18,924 nucleotides of DNA, taken from Trachelipus rathkii. Its lineage: Eukaryota > Arthropoda > Malacostraca > Isopoda > Trachelipodidae. Positions within the stretch are counted from its first letter, which is position 1, and every line of letters begins with the position of its first letter. The DNA is taken from the NCBI GenBank assembly GCA_015478945.1, contig JABUQX010021238.1, forward strand, positions 1 to 18,924, given 5' to 3'. Both the position numbers and the translations under genes were made by a program. This document shows, one piece after another, positions 1-10,400 of this stretch. Under the pieces are notes generated by a model. It was not told the origin of the DNA. It searched no databases and saw only the letters and a program-made list of their open reading frames with translations.

Positions 1-185
1 ATAAAGTTATTAGCCATTGGAGTTTTAGAATGCACGAAATTGCACCGCCTTTATCCATTCAAAGTTTAAATCAGTTTAATGTAATTCAAATTTTGATAAA
101 ATTTCTTCACCCTAACCTTGTTTCAGTAATCCTGAAAAAATGTTTATAGAAAGAAAGTTTTATGTGTTTCTTTAATAAATGAGCT

Positions 186-491
186 TGTAAACTGAAAGTA
201 AAGTTGTAAATGTAAACTGAGGGTAAAGTTGTAAATGTAAACTGAGGGTAAAGTTGTAAATGTAAACTGAGCGTAAAATTTTAAATGTAAACTGTTGTAA
301 AGTTATAAATGTAAACTGAGGGTAAAGTTGTAAATATAAACTGAGGGTAAAGTTGTAAATATAAACTGAGGGTAAACTTGTAAATGTAAACATGGTAAAG
401 TTGTAAATAGAAACTGAGAGTAAAGTAGTAAATGTAAACCGAATCGAGGGTAAGTTGTAAATATAAACTTAGGGTAAAGCTGTAAATGTAA
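186..491. repeat. 25-bp minisatellite, about 12 units
   Basis: Head-to-tail repeats of a 25-base unit that reads approximately gtaaactgaggg followed by taaagttgtaaat. The first units are nearly identical. Later ones carry substitutions (tgtaaat to tataaat) and indels, including a shortened unit near 292-300 and one with an insertion near 440-450. Because 25 is not a multiple of three and the unit has no stop codon on the minus strand, repetitive open frames of 60-75 codons appear there. These are a by-product of the repeat and not genes. Confidence 0.95.
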
Positions 492-492
492 T

Positions 493-603
493 AAAATTGA
501 TTTAAACATTAAAACCTAAATTTAAAAATTCAAGGGCCAAAATAATAAAAATCAAAATCTTAAACACTGTGAAAACGAAATTCAGACTTATGTAGCCCTT
601 CCT
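493..603. other. AT-rich stretch, no feature seen
   Basis: Short A-rich spacer between the minisatellite and the first (AT)n block. I see no coding potential or structured RNA in it. Confidence 0.6.
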
Positions 604-915
604 TATATATATATATATTAGTTTTATATATAATGATAATATATATATATATATATGTATATAATAATAAAATATATATATAATTAATTATATTATACAT
701 ATATATAGTATATATATATAATATATAATATTTTATCATATTTAATGGGTGATTTTTTTTTTTTTTTGCCTTAGAGGCGGAATGAATGGTTAAGAGGGCC
801 CTGTATATATATAGTATTAATATATATATATAATATTATATATTATATATATATATATAATATATAATATATATATATTAATATATATAATATATTATAT
901 AGTATATATATATAT
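604..915. repeat. imperfect (AT)n microsatellite block
   Basis: Two runs of alternating AT (about 604-735 and 803-915) separated by a non-AT island that holds a T16 run and a GC-richer segment at 768-803. The interruptions are single extra A or T bases, as expected from slippage or sequencing error. Confidence 0.9.
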
Positions 916-1458
916 AGCTCGTTTTAGTACTGTTTTTCGATATTGGGCTACCAATGTTATATTTATTTTTATCATTAGTTGAGGTTTAGGGTGCTGTACA
1001 TATCTGAAATTTGGTGGCGAAACGTTTCATAAATTATATTCATTATAATTAAGCTTGAAGAAAATATTTAACAAAAAGAAAATTAGATTGGATAAATTGC
1101 TCAATAGATTGTCATTCATGCATTTTAAGCCTTTCAGTTTTTGTAATTATTATTAATAATGTTACAAAAACTTTAATAGAGTGTAAAATATCAACAGAAG
1201 TCCTCTCACTTTTATTTGTATTACTGAATTAAGGATTTTTGAAAATGTTTGTTAAAGTCTTCTTAGCATACTGAAAATAGTTCGAACTTCAAAAGATAAC
1301 GTGAAATTAAATCGAGAGGCATCGTTTCTCATGCCTTGATCGAAAAAAAACATAACTCAGAAAGTTATTAATTTCAAAATAAACAGATTTCAAAATTCTT
1401 AAGTTTCCCATTTGCAAATATTATACAATTTCCCCGAATGTGATGTTTTGTCAGCTCA
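916..1458. other. intergenic AT-rich DNA, nothing recognised
   Basis: About 540 bases with stops in all frames and no recognisable repeat, RNA gene or transposon end. There are small homopolymer A and T runs only. Confidence 0.6.
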
Positions 1459-1850
1459 ATTATATATATTATATATAATATTATAATATGATATATATAT
1501 AATATATATTATATATATTATATAAAATAATAGTATATATTATATTAATATTATATAATATAATAATACTATATATAATATATTTATATATATATTATAT
1601 ATATTAATTTAATTTATTTATTTTACTTATTATTTTATTTATTATTACCACATAGCCTCTTAATCCTAGGTAATTGGTCAGGAAAAGTATTTGTATGTTT
1701 CTGGACCAAAGTATATATATATATATATAGTATATATATATATATGATATATAATATATAATAATATATATATATAATTAATTATATATATATATATATA
1801 TTATAGTAAATAATAATATATATATATATATATAATATATATAATATATT
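1459..1850. repeat. (AT)n microsatellite with a short unique island
   Basis: Alternating AT tracts at about 1459-1612 and 1711-1850. Between them lies TTATT-rich sequence and about 60 bases of non-repetitive DNA (1648-1710). Confidence 0.9.
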
Positions 1851-1911
1851 AGGGATGGGCCGCCGGATATCCGACAACTATCCGGTATCCGGCCAAGTTT
1901 TTGACTTAAGG
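1850..1911. mobile_element. possible hAT-type transposon terminus (remnant)
   Basis: A GC-richer island between two (AT)n tracts. It begins tagggatgggc and contains the perfect palindrome cggatatccg (1864-1873) followed by tatccggtatccggcc (1879-1894). Many hAT-superfamily terminal inverted repeats start with a CAGGG/TAGGG-ATGGGC-like word and carry nearby GATATCCGG motifs, which is the basis for the call. No transposase and no partner terminus were found, and flanking 8-bp duplications cannot be judged inside AT repeats. It could instead be unrelated low-copy sequence. Confidence 0.35.
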
Positions 1912-1915
1912 AATC

Positions 1916-1941
1916 ATTATATATATATAATATATATATAT

Positions 1942-1981
<40 letters not shown>

Positions 1982-1992
1982 ATATATTTATT

Positions 1993-2031
<39 letters not shown>
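1916..2031. repeat. (AT)n microsatellite next to the left LINE
   Basis: Alternating AT with a few slippage interruptions. It abuts the GC-rich segment just upstream of the left LINE copy. Confidence 0.92.
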
Positions 2032-2034
<3 letters not shown>

Positions 2035-2135
2035 CTCCCAGGAAGGCTCTGCCGTTGGTGGGGGGGCTCTCTGGGACACTGTTGGGCGGGATATACCTGC
2101 CCTCATGTCCTAGAGCGAAAAGCCGACTTTTTTTT
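2032..2135. other. GC-rich island upstream of the left LINE copy
   Basis: About 100 bases that are markedly more GC-rich than the flanks, with a G7 run near 2060. It has no visible counterpart at the 5' end of the right LINE copy (14431-14697). It is either an alternative 5' leader of the left element or unrelated DNA into which the element was inserted. Confidence 0.5.
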
Positions 2136-2644
2136 CCCACCATAAGTCCCTTCTCTTATCTTGTATAAAGGTTGCGCTTCCCTTTCCATCACAGCCCTAT
2201 GGGCTATCCGTGCTCTTCCCGAATGGGTTTTCAGTTCACCCCTACACTCTCCCCGTGGATGAGTGTACCGTTGAAAAACTTCGTCATTTAAGCTCACTCT
2301 CTGACCAGGCCGCCAATGTAGGGTAATCCCGAACCTTTGCTAACCATTCATGGAGCTGTTCTGTCATTTTGGTGTATAATCTCAAAGGCTTTGCGTGAAG
2401 AACTATAGTGCGTGTGGTAACACGGGTGGTCACCTGACGTATAAGAGTTTCTGGGAGGATCTTCCGAGCATCATCCACAGCCCACAATATTTTTATTACG
2501 GGGTGTGGTCGGGTGGTTTGTGGGTCTCTGACTGTACCGTGTGTCTAAGAAAGGATACCCTCCTTATGAAAATATATGCCTTCCCAGCCCATCCTGTTTA
2601 TTTACGTTTATATCTCATTTGCTTTAATTGTTATGCTGTTCATC
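2136..2644 (+). other. 5' leader of the left LINE copy
   Basis: Non-coding segment ahead of the inferred ORF1 start at 2645, aligned with 13913-14430 of the right copy. Shared words include catcacagccc, cagttcaccc and gtaccgttgaaaa. LINEs of this group carry an internal RNA polymerase II promoter in this region, but I cannot identify a specific initiator or downstream element. The open frames here on either strand are not conserved between the copies, so I treat the region as non-coding. Confidence 0.6.
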
Positions 2645-4659
2645 ATGGAGCGAAGTTTGTGGTAAATATTTTTTAATTGGAAAAAACCTTTAATGAAATA
2701 CGCTGTGTTTAAAACTCAAGGTGTAGTCAAACAACAATCAACAACGAATTACCATTCTTCAGGTACCCACCTGAACCCTACCCCGTCCCTACTACTTCTA
2801 GAACTGGTACCTATGCTTTACTTTCCCTTCTCGCCTACAGCCTAGGGTCCTTGCAAATTTCCACCGATTCGTCGACCAGCAAACCCCGAATACCTCAGGT
2901 GCCCCAACGGGCCGGGCAATCCCGCAAAGGTGCCCCCCGTAACAGTCGTTCTCATTCGTTTAACTCCATATGCTGCACCCCCTCCAGGAAAACCAGCAGG
3001 GATACATCATTCCGATGTATTACATACTGCGATCCCCTACCTCCAACTCTTTCTGAGCACAGAACCATTTTCTCAGTAAAGGGTACTTGAAAAAGTCCTA
3101 GGAGTTTAAAGACCTCCCGTCACATTGATGAGAATGGGTCCATTCTCGTAAAGGCTGCTAACCGAAATCAAAGAGTTCCATTCTGTCATCCTTAATGTCT
3201 CCGGCATAATATTCTCTCTATTTCTACTCCTGAGAAGATAAGAAACACATCTAAATGCCATTTATTTATTGTTATTGAGCAGAAAGACGAAGATTTAGCT
3301 GTCATTATTGGAAAATCTCTTCAACAGAAAAGAGTTTTCCGTTTACATAGCCATTTATAGATTTCCCCTCTGCCGGGGAACCTCCTGACCAAGCCAAATC
3401 CCGTTTTACTGGCTGACTTTTAATACTCCTTATCCACCTACAAAGGTCAAAATAGGGTTCACAAGCCACAGTGTTCGCACGTTTAATCCTCGACCCAAGA
3501 CGTGCTTCAATGTTCCAACGGTTTGGTTCCATCCCGCGAAAATACTGTAGGAAGACCAAGCGATTAACATCATGCCAAATCTGCGGAAAATTATTTCCAT
3601 GGCCCGCTCTCATTGAAAAATACCCTAACTGTTAGAACTGGAGACCCACACAGTGCTTCTTTCTTTCAATGCCCGTCCTACCTTTTTGAAAAGGATCTTT
3701 ACTTATGTACCATACATAAATTGAGCAGGAAAGAGATGCTATACGCCAGCTCAATGAAAAATATCAAACAAATCAAAATCAATCTGCCTCAATTACAGCT
3801 GCCTCCACGCCTCCGCGTGTTAATCGCCAACACAAACCCCCATCCTAACAAACTCCTCTCTTAATTCCATTGAAACTCAAACTGTACTCGCAACCTGTCG
3901 CCTGTATTGCCCACAACCCAAACTTCTCAAAGAGTACAAAAGCAGCGCTTGATTCATATCCCCATCCAAAAAAGCTGCTATCAACAATCTATCTCCGAGT
4001 ACTAACTCTCAAACAAACTAGCATGAAAAACTAAGCTGGTTCATCCAATAACAAAATTCGGAAACATTTCCTGCCAAGACACACTGTCAAATACTCACCA
4101 AATCGTTCACACAAACTTATGCAAGAGACTGTTTTCTTTGTCCCTTAATTCGCCTCCCATATTACTCAAATCCTGGAAAAGATGTTTTCTAAAACACAGT
4201 AAAAGAATAGTCCTGCCAAGTTAAAGATCTAATCGTTTAAAATCTAGAGCACCGATATTTTTAAACAAAAACACAGTAACTCCAGATGTAAAAAATGCAA
4301 CTCAAAAGAGACCTCGCCATAAGTCTACTTCTGGACAAAAGCAAAGGCTCAAAAAGATTTGTACTCAAACAACTCCACTAATGAAACAACCATCCACCAA
4401 TCCGATCTAAACAATCTACAAGAAGTTCTAGCTCTTCTGAATCTTCCTATAACTCTTTTCCCCGAATTCCTTTATCAGCACTCTCTAAAAGATTCTATAC
4501 ACTAGAAGATGATGGATAAAGCTCCCAGAATGGAGCTTGATGTGATGAATACATTTCTCTTTCTAATGCTCCTGACTATCCGAGAAAGGCTGAATTGAAA
4601 ACGGTTCAACGTAAACGTCGCAAACGCTCTAAGCGTTGCTGGGTCTGTTGGAGGCATGA
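2645..4659 (+). pseudogene. LINE ORF1 (nucleic-acid-binding, Gag-like), broken, left copy
   Basis: ORF1 of this LINE group encodes an RNA-binding, nucleocapsid-like protein that packages the element's RNA. The start is inferred from the right copy, whose ATG aligns with 2645. Frame fragments match the right copy: the RNSRSHSF stretch near 2940-2965, the cysteine-rich knuckle region near 3490-3540 (the CFKC equivalent is frameshifted), and the following GPHSASFFQCPSYLF segment near 3640-3690, which resembles the GPH-AS---CP-Y segment that follows the knuckles in Jockey/I ORF1 proteins. Numerous indels and stops prevent continuous translation. The end is uncertain: a TGA at 4657 follows a lysine/arginine-rich stretch, but coding may continue toward 5100. 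Confidence 0.72.
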
Positions 4660-5281
4660 AAGATGACCCAGAGGTCCCCCATTACTCCAATCAAACTTGC
4701 CTCAATTCCAAAATCACTCCGCATTGAATGAAGTTACTGGAAAAAATCATCCAGTATCAGACCTTGCCAATCCATCGAATCCCGATACTGAAATCCGATA
4801 TCGGCAACCCCATACACATTCTCAAAAAAGTACAAACCCCCTCGGGGGAACCCTTCCCTCCCATTTCCATGGAAAACAACTCTATGTCCTCTCCCACATT
4901 TCTGAATCTGGCTGCCAAGCCGGATACTGATACCGCTTCCATTAATAAACATGATCATTAATGGATGCTCTTCTATTAAACTCAAACCAAACCCAACTAT
5001 AAGTTGGACTTGGGTGAATTCTAACTTATCTTCGCATTCATGTGGAAGCTCTTCACCAAATACATAGAAAATAATCCCAAAAGAGGTCATACAACATAAA
5101 TCTCTGTGTATGACTACTCCTACCCTCCAGGATTTGTGCCTCTTCTATGCCGAGATCCACGTCTCAACCTTCCCTCTCGCGTCAAACCCACCTACTAAAA
5201 CTAACCTCCTAGTCCACACAGGACAATTGTCTCTAACAGACCACCATCATAATATTCATAACTCATCATACCCACTCTCCT

Positions 5282-7163
5282 CAATGGAATTGTCCGTGGC
5301 TATTACTCTAATTTCGATGAACTTTTCAACTAATAAACATATCACACCAAAGTTATATGTTTTCAGGAACTTTCAGTTTGGAAGGTCACATTTTTTCAAC
5401 CTATTCCGAAATAAAGGCCTCTAACTTCTTAGAAAGAGGTGACAATGGTAAGGAGTGCAGGAATACTCATTCAAATAAATCTGTCTCCTATTCCCCAGTC
5501 CCCTCCCAATAGGTCATGGCTTACGCAGCGGCAAGAATTCACTTGTCCACCGACCTTACTAATATGTTCAAATCTACTTGGCTCCAAGGTAGTCGAAAGT
5601 TTTACTAAGGCGACTTAGCTGATCTTTTAAACAGCACCCTACTCCCGTTGTTATCCTTAGGAGATCTTCAACCGCCGCCACCCTATTGGGGCGACTCTGT
5701 CACTATTGTCTAAGCCCAAGATCTTAATAGATCTCTCTAACCCCATTATCCCTGGGATGCCTTAACACCGGACTCACTTTTAAATACACACACTTCTTCT
5801 TGTATGATATTTCCTTTTGCTCCATTCCCTATATGGTCTTTAACCTGGTCCCGGCTTTGTTATTTATCGGCAAGTGAATCTTTACGCCAATATGCTTTAA
5901 AATGACTGTTCCAAGCCAATGCAAAATCCCAACTCCAAGCTGGCGTTAGATCGCACGGAGTGGGCCTCCTTTTTATCAGGACCACAGCTTATTCCTTTCT
6001 CTTCCTTTCAATAACCGATTTCCCGACTGTTGAGGATGCTTGTTGCTTCCAGCAAGTCGTTATCTCGGCAGCGGAAGCTTGCATTCCGCAGTCTATCCTC
6101 AGGGCATGCGGTTCGCAACACCCTTGGTGATACCCAAGAGAGCGCACAGCCCAACCGAGAGAAGAAGAAACTCTACACGCAATATAAAAAGACCAATCCA
6201 ACCATCAAGCATGAATTATTTTTAAAGACGATTGCTGCGGCGAGATCTCGGGCGAATTAACCGCCAAACACGTAAACAGTATTTTCGAACTTACATATCG
6301 ACTGTTAACTCCACAACTCCCCTTCCTTTAGTGTGGAAAGTTACACAGAAAATATCTCGTCGCTCCAATAACTCCTCACCCAACAGTCCTCCGTTATGGG
6401 CCGATATAACTGAATACATCTCTCGCTCCTGCCGGTCTGTAGCCGTATGCGTTGAGTTTAGCTTGCCTTACCATTCGAGTTCATTCCCCGCTACACTTAT
6501 AGGTCCTTCAAAAATCTGAGAACTGACACATGCACTTACCTAGACTTTTCAAACAGCGAAAGCGATCATACCTACAAACGCGTCTTTTTACTACTTGCAA
6601 TATCAAACCGGATTGGCAATAGCAAAGACGGTGTCCCTGGTCCAGACATGATTTCGTACATCATGCCCCGTCATATCCATCCTTCGGCGTCAGCAATTTT
6701 GCTGGATTTATAAACAGAACTGGATCGAATCTTCTTTCCATCTATTTGGACTACACTTTTTTGGTAATTCCCCTATTCCCAAACCTGATATAAGATCCAA
6801 AGTTGGCAGACAACCAAAGACCAATTTCGCTGCCTGTCCCTCCTAGTAAATTAATGGGAGAAAATGGTTTTCTGGCCGCTCACTCCCTTTCTGGAGAGCC
6901 GTCAAGCATTCTCAAACTTCCAATTTGGTTTCTGCAAAAATCGTTCGACTGCGGATCCCTTGGTAAAACTAGACCATGACATCCGGGAAGCCTTCTCAAC
7001 TGGTTGAATATGGTTCTTGGTGTCTTTTGACCTTGAACAGCTTACGACACAAACGTGAGCAACTGGGGATTCTCCTTATATCTCATTCGCTTGGGTTCCG
7101 CCGGACTTACTCCCTCTTTTTCATCAAATGCCTTCTGTCAAACAGATCTATCCAGGTTCGGTG
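5282..7163 (+). pseudogene. LINE ORF2 (AP endonuclease and start of RT), broken and truncated, left copy
   Basis: ORF2 normally nicks target DNA and reverse-transcribes the element RNA there. Frame pieces seen in order are: QWNC then a YYSNFDEL-like N-terminus of the AP endonuclease (5282-5340); a GDFN--HP-WGD-like motif (5661-5695, indel-broken); a DHFP-like word near 5800-5815; the endonuclease-RT linker with TRKQYFRTYIS and VWKVTQKISRR (6260-6365); RT entry GVPGPDMISYIM (6630-6665); LVKLDHDIREAF (6959-6995); an FDLE word of RT motif A (7026-7037); and KCLLSNRSIQVR (7130-7162). The coding match ends there, so the YVDD box and RNase H are absent. Frameshifts separate nearly all pieces. Confidence 0.85.
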
Positions 7164-7185
7164 TGTGTTGGGCGCCTTTCATGCT

Positions 7186-7197
7186 TGTGTGTGGTAT
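7186..7197 (+). repeat. target-site duplication of the right LINE, left side
   Basis: The word tgtgtgtggtat lies directly against the T13 run that is the complement of the right LINE's A tail. The same 12 bases recur at 14700-14711, next to the presumed 5' end of that element. Weaker similarity extends outward (gcctttcatgct against accctttccgggct-like sequence), so the duplication may be up to about 25 bp with mismatches. Confidence 0.72.
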
Positions 7198-7432
7198 TTT
7201 TTTTTTTTTGAGTCAGTGTACAGGACCCACCACGGCCTCACAAATGCGGCCAACACTTGGGTTGAAAAAAAAATCAACACCATGAGCGGGTCCTGGAACA
7301 TACATATTTCAAACGTCCAAAGAAGATTTGAATAAGAAATGAATATTCAGTCCAAATAAAAAATAAACAAACTAAACAAAAATACAGATCTTGCACTTAT
7401 AAAGTCCTAGTAAATACGTAACAAAATCAAAT
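7197..7432 (-). other. 3' UTR and poly(A) tail of the right LINE
   Basis: On the minus strand the ORF2 stop (NCFLK then TAA, complement of 7433-7435) is followed by about 220 non-coding bases and then A13 (T run at 7197-7209). An A tail directly abutting a target-site duplication is the expected product of target-primed reverse transcription. I see no canonical AATAAA on the minus strand just before the tail. A second short A-run equivalent is present as T9 (complement of 7266-7274) inside the UTR. Confidence 0.8.
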
Positions 7433-10400
7433 TCATTTAAGAAAACAATTCACTTCTGTAGAACAAGAAAATAAGTTTACTACTAAAGTGGAAAGATTCG
7501 GACAAGAGTTATGGGATAATCTTTTGGAAGGTGTTATGGATCCGTAAAGTATGGGAAAATGCCGGCGGCGAATGGCAGGTCCAGCGTGGGAACAGATCAA
7601 TGAAGATATTTGGAGCGAACGATTGGCGGGTAAATGACTTCCGACAAAATTTGCAAAATGGAGGGGGTTCCCGTAACATATAGTGACTGTGAGTGATATG
7701 AGTGTTGGCCAATACGGAGACGTGCAAGTAATCACACCTCGTGTAAATCGTTTTCGTCGTGGGAGGAAGAACACTCCCATGATCGGCTTAATTATTTTAA
7801 TTTCGCTCCTCTCTGATCATTCGTTCCAGCGCTCTTGCCAATAAGATTCGAAAACCTTGTCGGCGAGCATGGAATAGTAATCGGTTGATTGGGGGTAGCC
7901 TTTTGAATGGCACGGGTGTAACCTGGAACAGCTCCGAAATAGGAGGTTGGCCGATTTTGGCTCTCTGTCTAGCGGATTTCATGTGCAGTTACCCTACTAT
8001 GAGAAGGGATCCATACATAAAATATTTGGTTTTATTACGCCCGGGAATAAGAGCAGCCGAAGAAAATTGCTGCTACAGGGCATGATACCTATTGGTGTTT
8101 TTTAAGCGCTTGTAGCGCGCTAAGCAAATCTGTAATAAAATGACATAAGATTGATCTTGGTTAAGGGTTAGAATTCGAGAAAGCGCAATCATTATAGCCA
8201 TCAATTTCTGCTGTGAAAATTGAAGCGTGAGGGGGAGGGTATGGGAAAAGGTTGCCGATCAGGAAAGACGGCAAGATTTGCGCCGCACACTGTTCCCGGT
8301 TTTAGAGCCGTCGTAAATACTGGAGTAAACTCATCATGAACTGTGAATGAGGACAGGAATGATCCTTAACAGGCCAGCAGAAATGGCTTTGATTTGGAGA
8401 GAGAGTTCTAGAGCCAAAGCAAATGGTGAAGCGGGGAATAACCAAGGTTGTGAATCCGTTTCAATCGTATGTATGAAAGGCAGCATCCTTTTGTATAAGG
8501 GATGTTAAGGAAAATTAAGGATGTTATGGAACCGGTGTTCGGCTAAATGGCCATAATTAGGATTTTCCTGAGGCAACCTCCGGGCCAAATCGTGTCAGGG
8601 CCGACGGTATTTGGGTTTGAAAACGACAAGATAACTTGTACACATGATGTATTCTATTTCGAAGAGAGAGTGGGCATGCACATTGGCCTTCATCAAGGCT
8701 TACCTGGGGAGAGATCGAAGGCTCCAGCGGAGATACGGATCGCCTCGTTTTGTTTGGGATCCAACAGATGCAGTAGAGTAGGGGAGGCCTGAACCATTAT
8801 ACTACACAGCCATTAAGTCCAAGGCTTCGATCGAACTAGGGTGATATATAGACGTAAAAGGGACTTGGATCAGCACCCAAGATTTTGGGCGATGATGACG
8901 TAAAAAGGTTCAAGCGCGCGAATGACAGTTAGTTTTCAGTGTTTTGATATGTGGGGCATATGTTAAGTGGTCATCTAGAATGAGTCCTAGAAATTGACCT
9001 GTGAAGTAAAACAGGAATAGGGGAACCATATAAGGTTTGGTTCCGCTGGAAGAAGGTGGCAAGTTCTTGATTTCCCTTTTTTCTTAAAAAGCACTGCTGA
9101 AGTTTTTGTGGGAGAAAAATGGAAGCCATGGAAGCTAGCCCATTGTGAAATATTTTCATATAAATAAATTTAACGCAAAGTAGGTCAGCCTGGCACCGGC
9201 TATGTATAATCTAGGTCATCGACATAGAGAGAAAATTTGACAGCCTGGAATAGGAGGTAACCAATATCTATTTAAATTCCGAGAGCAGAATAAGTAGTGA
9301 CACTTAAACACTACATGCGAACGCTTCATTCCGAGTAAAGTGGCGTGACAGAAAAGAAGAAGCTATCCGAACCTGGATAGATCTGTGTAACAAAAGGCAT
9401 TTGTAAAGAAGAGGAGTTTCCGCGGAAACCAAGCGAATGGAGTTTAAGGAAGATCCCAGTTCTCCCCGTTGTGTCGTAAGTCCCTTTCAAAGTCAAAAAA
9501 AGACTCTCAAGAACCAACCCACCAGTTAAGAAAGCTTCTCCGGATGTCAAAGGTCTAGTTTTACCAAGGTGTCCGCAGTCGAGCGATTTTGCGGAAACCC
9601 AAATTGGAAGTTTGAGAAAGCCTTGTTGCGGCACCTCTCCAGAACAGGGAGTAATGGCCAGACACCATTTTCTCCATTCATTTACAGGAGTTACAGGTCA
9701 GCGAAAATTGTCTTTGTTATCTCAATTCGATCTTTCCCAGGTTTGGGGAAAAGAATTACAAAAGCTGTAGTCCAAATAGAATGAAAAGAAGATTCGAATC
9801 CAGTATTTCGTTTATAGCAATCCAGCAAAAAATTGCTGGACGCCGAAGCGATGATATGACGGAGCATGATGTACGAAATCAGGTCTGGACCAAGAGCCCG
9901 TCTTTGCTATTTCCCAATGCAGTTTGATACTCTGCAAGTTTAAAAAGCGGTTGTAGGTATGATCTTCCCCGTTCGCTGTTGAAAGAGTCCTGTAGTGCTG
10001 TGTTCAGTTCTCAGTTTTTGGACAGGCTTTCAGTGTAGCGGAAATGAACTCGAATGGCTAGCCAAACTATTAACCAAACGCATCCGCTACCACCGCCGAA
10101 GCGGAAATCGTGTCGGTTGTATGAGGCCCATAACGAGGACTGTGGGTGGAGATCCATTAGAGCGACGAGATATTTTCGGTGTAACTTTCCACACTAAAGG
10201 AAAAGGAGTTGTGGAGTTAAAACAGTCGATATGTAAGTTCGGAAATATATGTTGACGCGTATGCCGTTTGATTCGCGAGATTCTCGCTGCGCGGACTTTA
10301 AAATATAATCATGTTTGGGTGGTACGGGTCTTTTTGTATGCCTGTAGAGTTTCTTCTTCTTCTCGGTTGGCTTGTGCGCACTCTTGGGACCACCAAGTGG

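Larger units (their letters stand above)
2136..7163 (+). mobile_element. I/Jockey-group LINE, left copy, 3'-truncated
   Basis: This segment aligns by eye, with many small indels, to the reverse complement of about 9358-14430. Shared landmarks include cccac-cataagtcccttt at the 5' end, the ORF1 stretch encoding RNSR(T/S)HSF, the endonuclease start (QWN), the GDFN-like motif, the linker VWKVT-KISRR, and the start of the reverse transcriptase (GPD-ISYIM). Homology to the right copy stops near 7163, inside the reverse transcriptase before the YVDD box. The copy therefore lacks the rest of RT, RNase H, the 3' UTR and an A tail. Loss of the 3' end is unusual, since LINEs are normally truncated at the 5' end. 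Element type is well supported; exact ends are approximate. Confidence 0.9.

Noticed and set aside
172..509. Minus-strand open frames of 68-73 codons rich in Phe, Tyr and Leu
   Set aside because: They are produced entirely by the 25-bp minisatellite, which has no stop in any minus-strand frame; there is no independent coding signal.
4734..5090. 118-codon open frame on the minus strand
   Set aside because: It lies antisense to the LINE ORF1/ORF2 junction of the left copy and has no protein match I can recognise. The equivalent frame is not kept in the right copy.
6976..7335. 119-codon plus-strand open frame
   Set aside because: Its first part is a piece of the left copy's RT, but the frame then runs through the junction and the complement of the right copy's A tail and 3' UTR. 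It is a chance fusion, not a gene.
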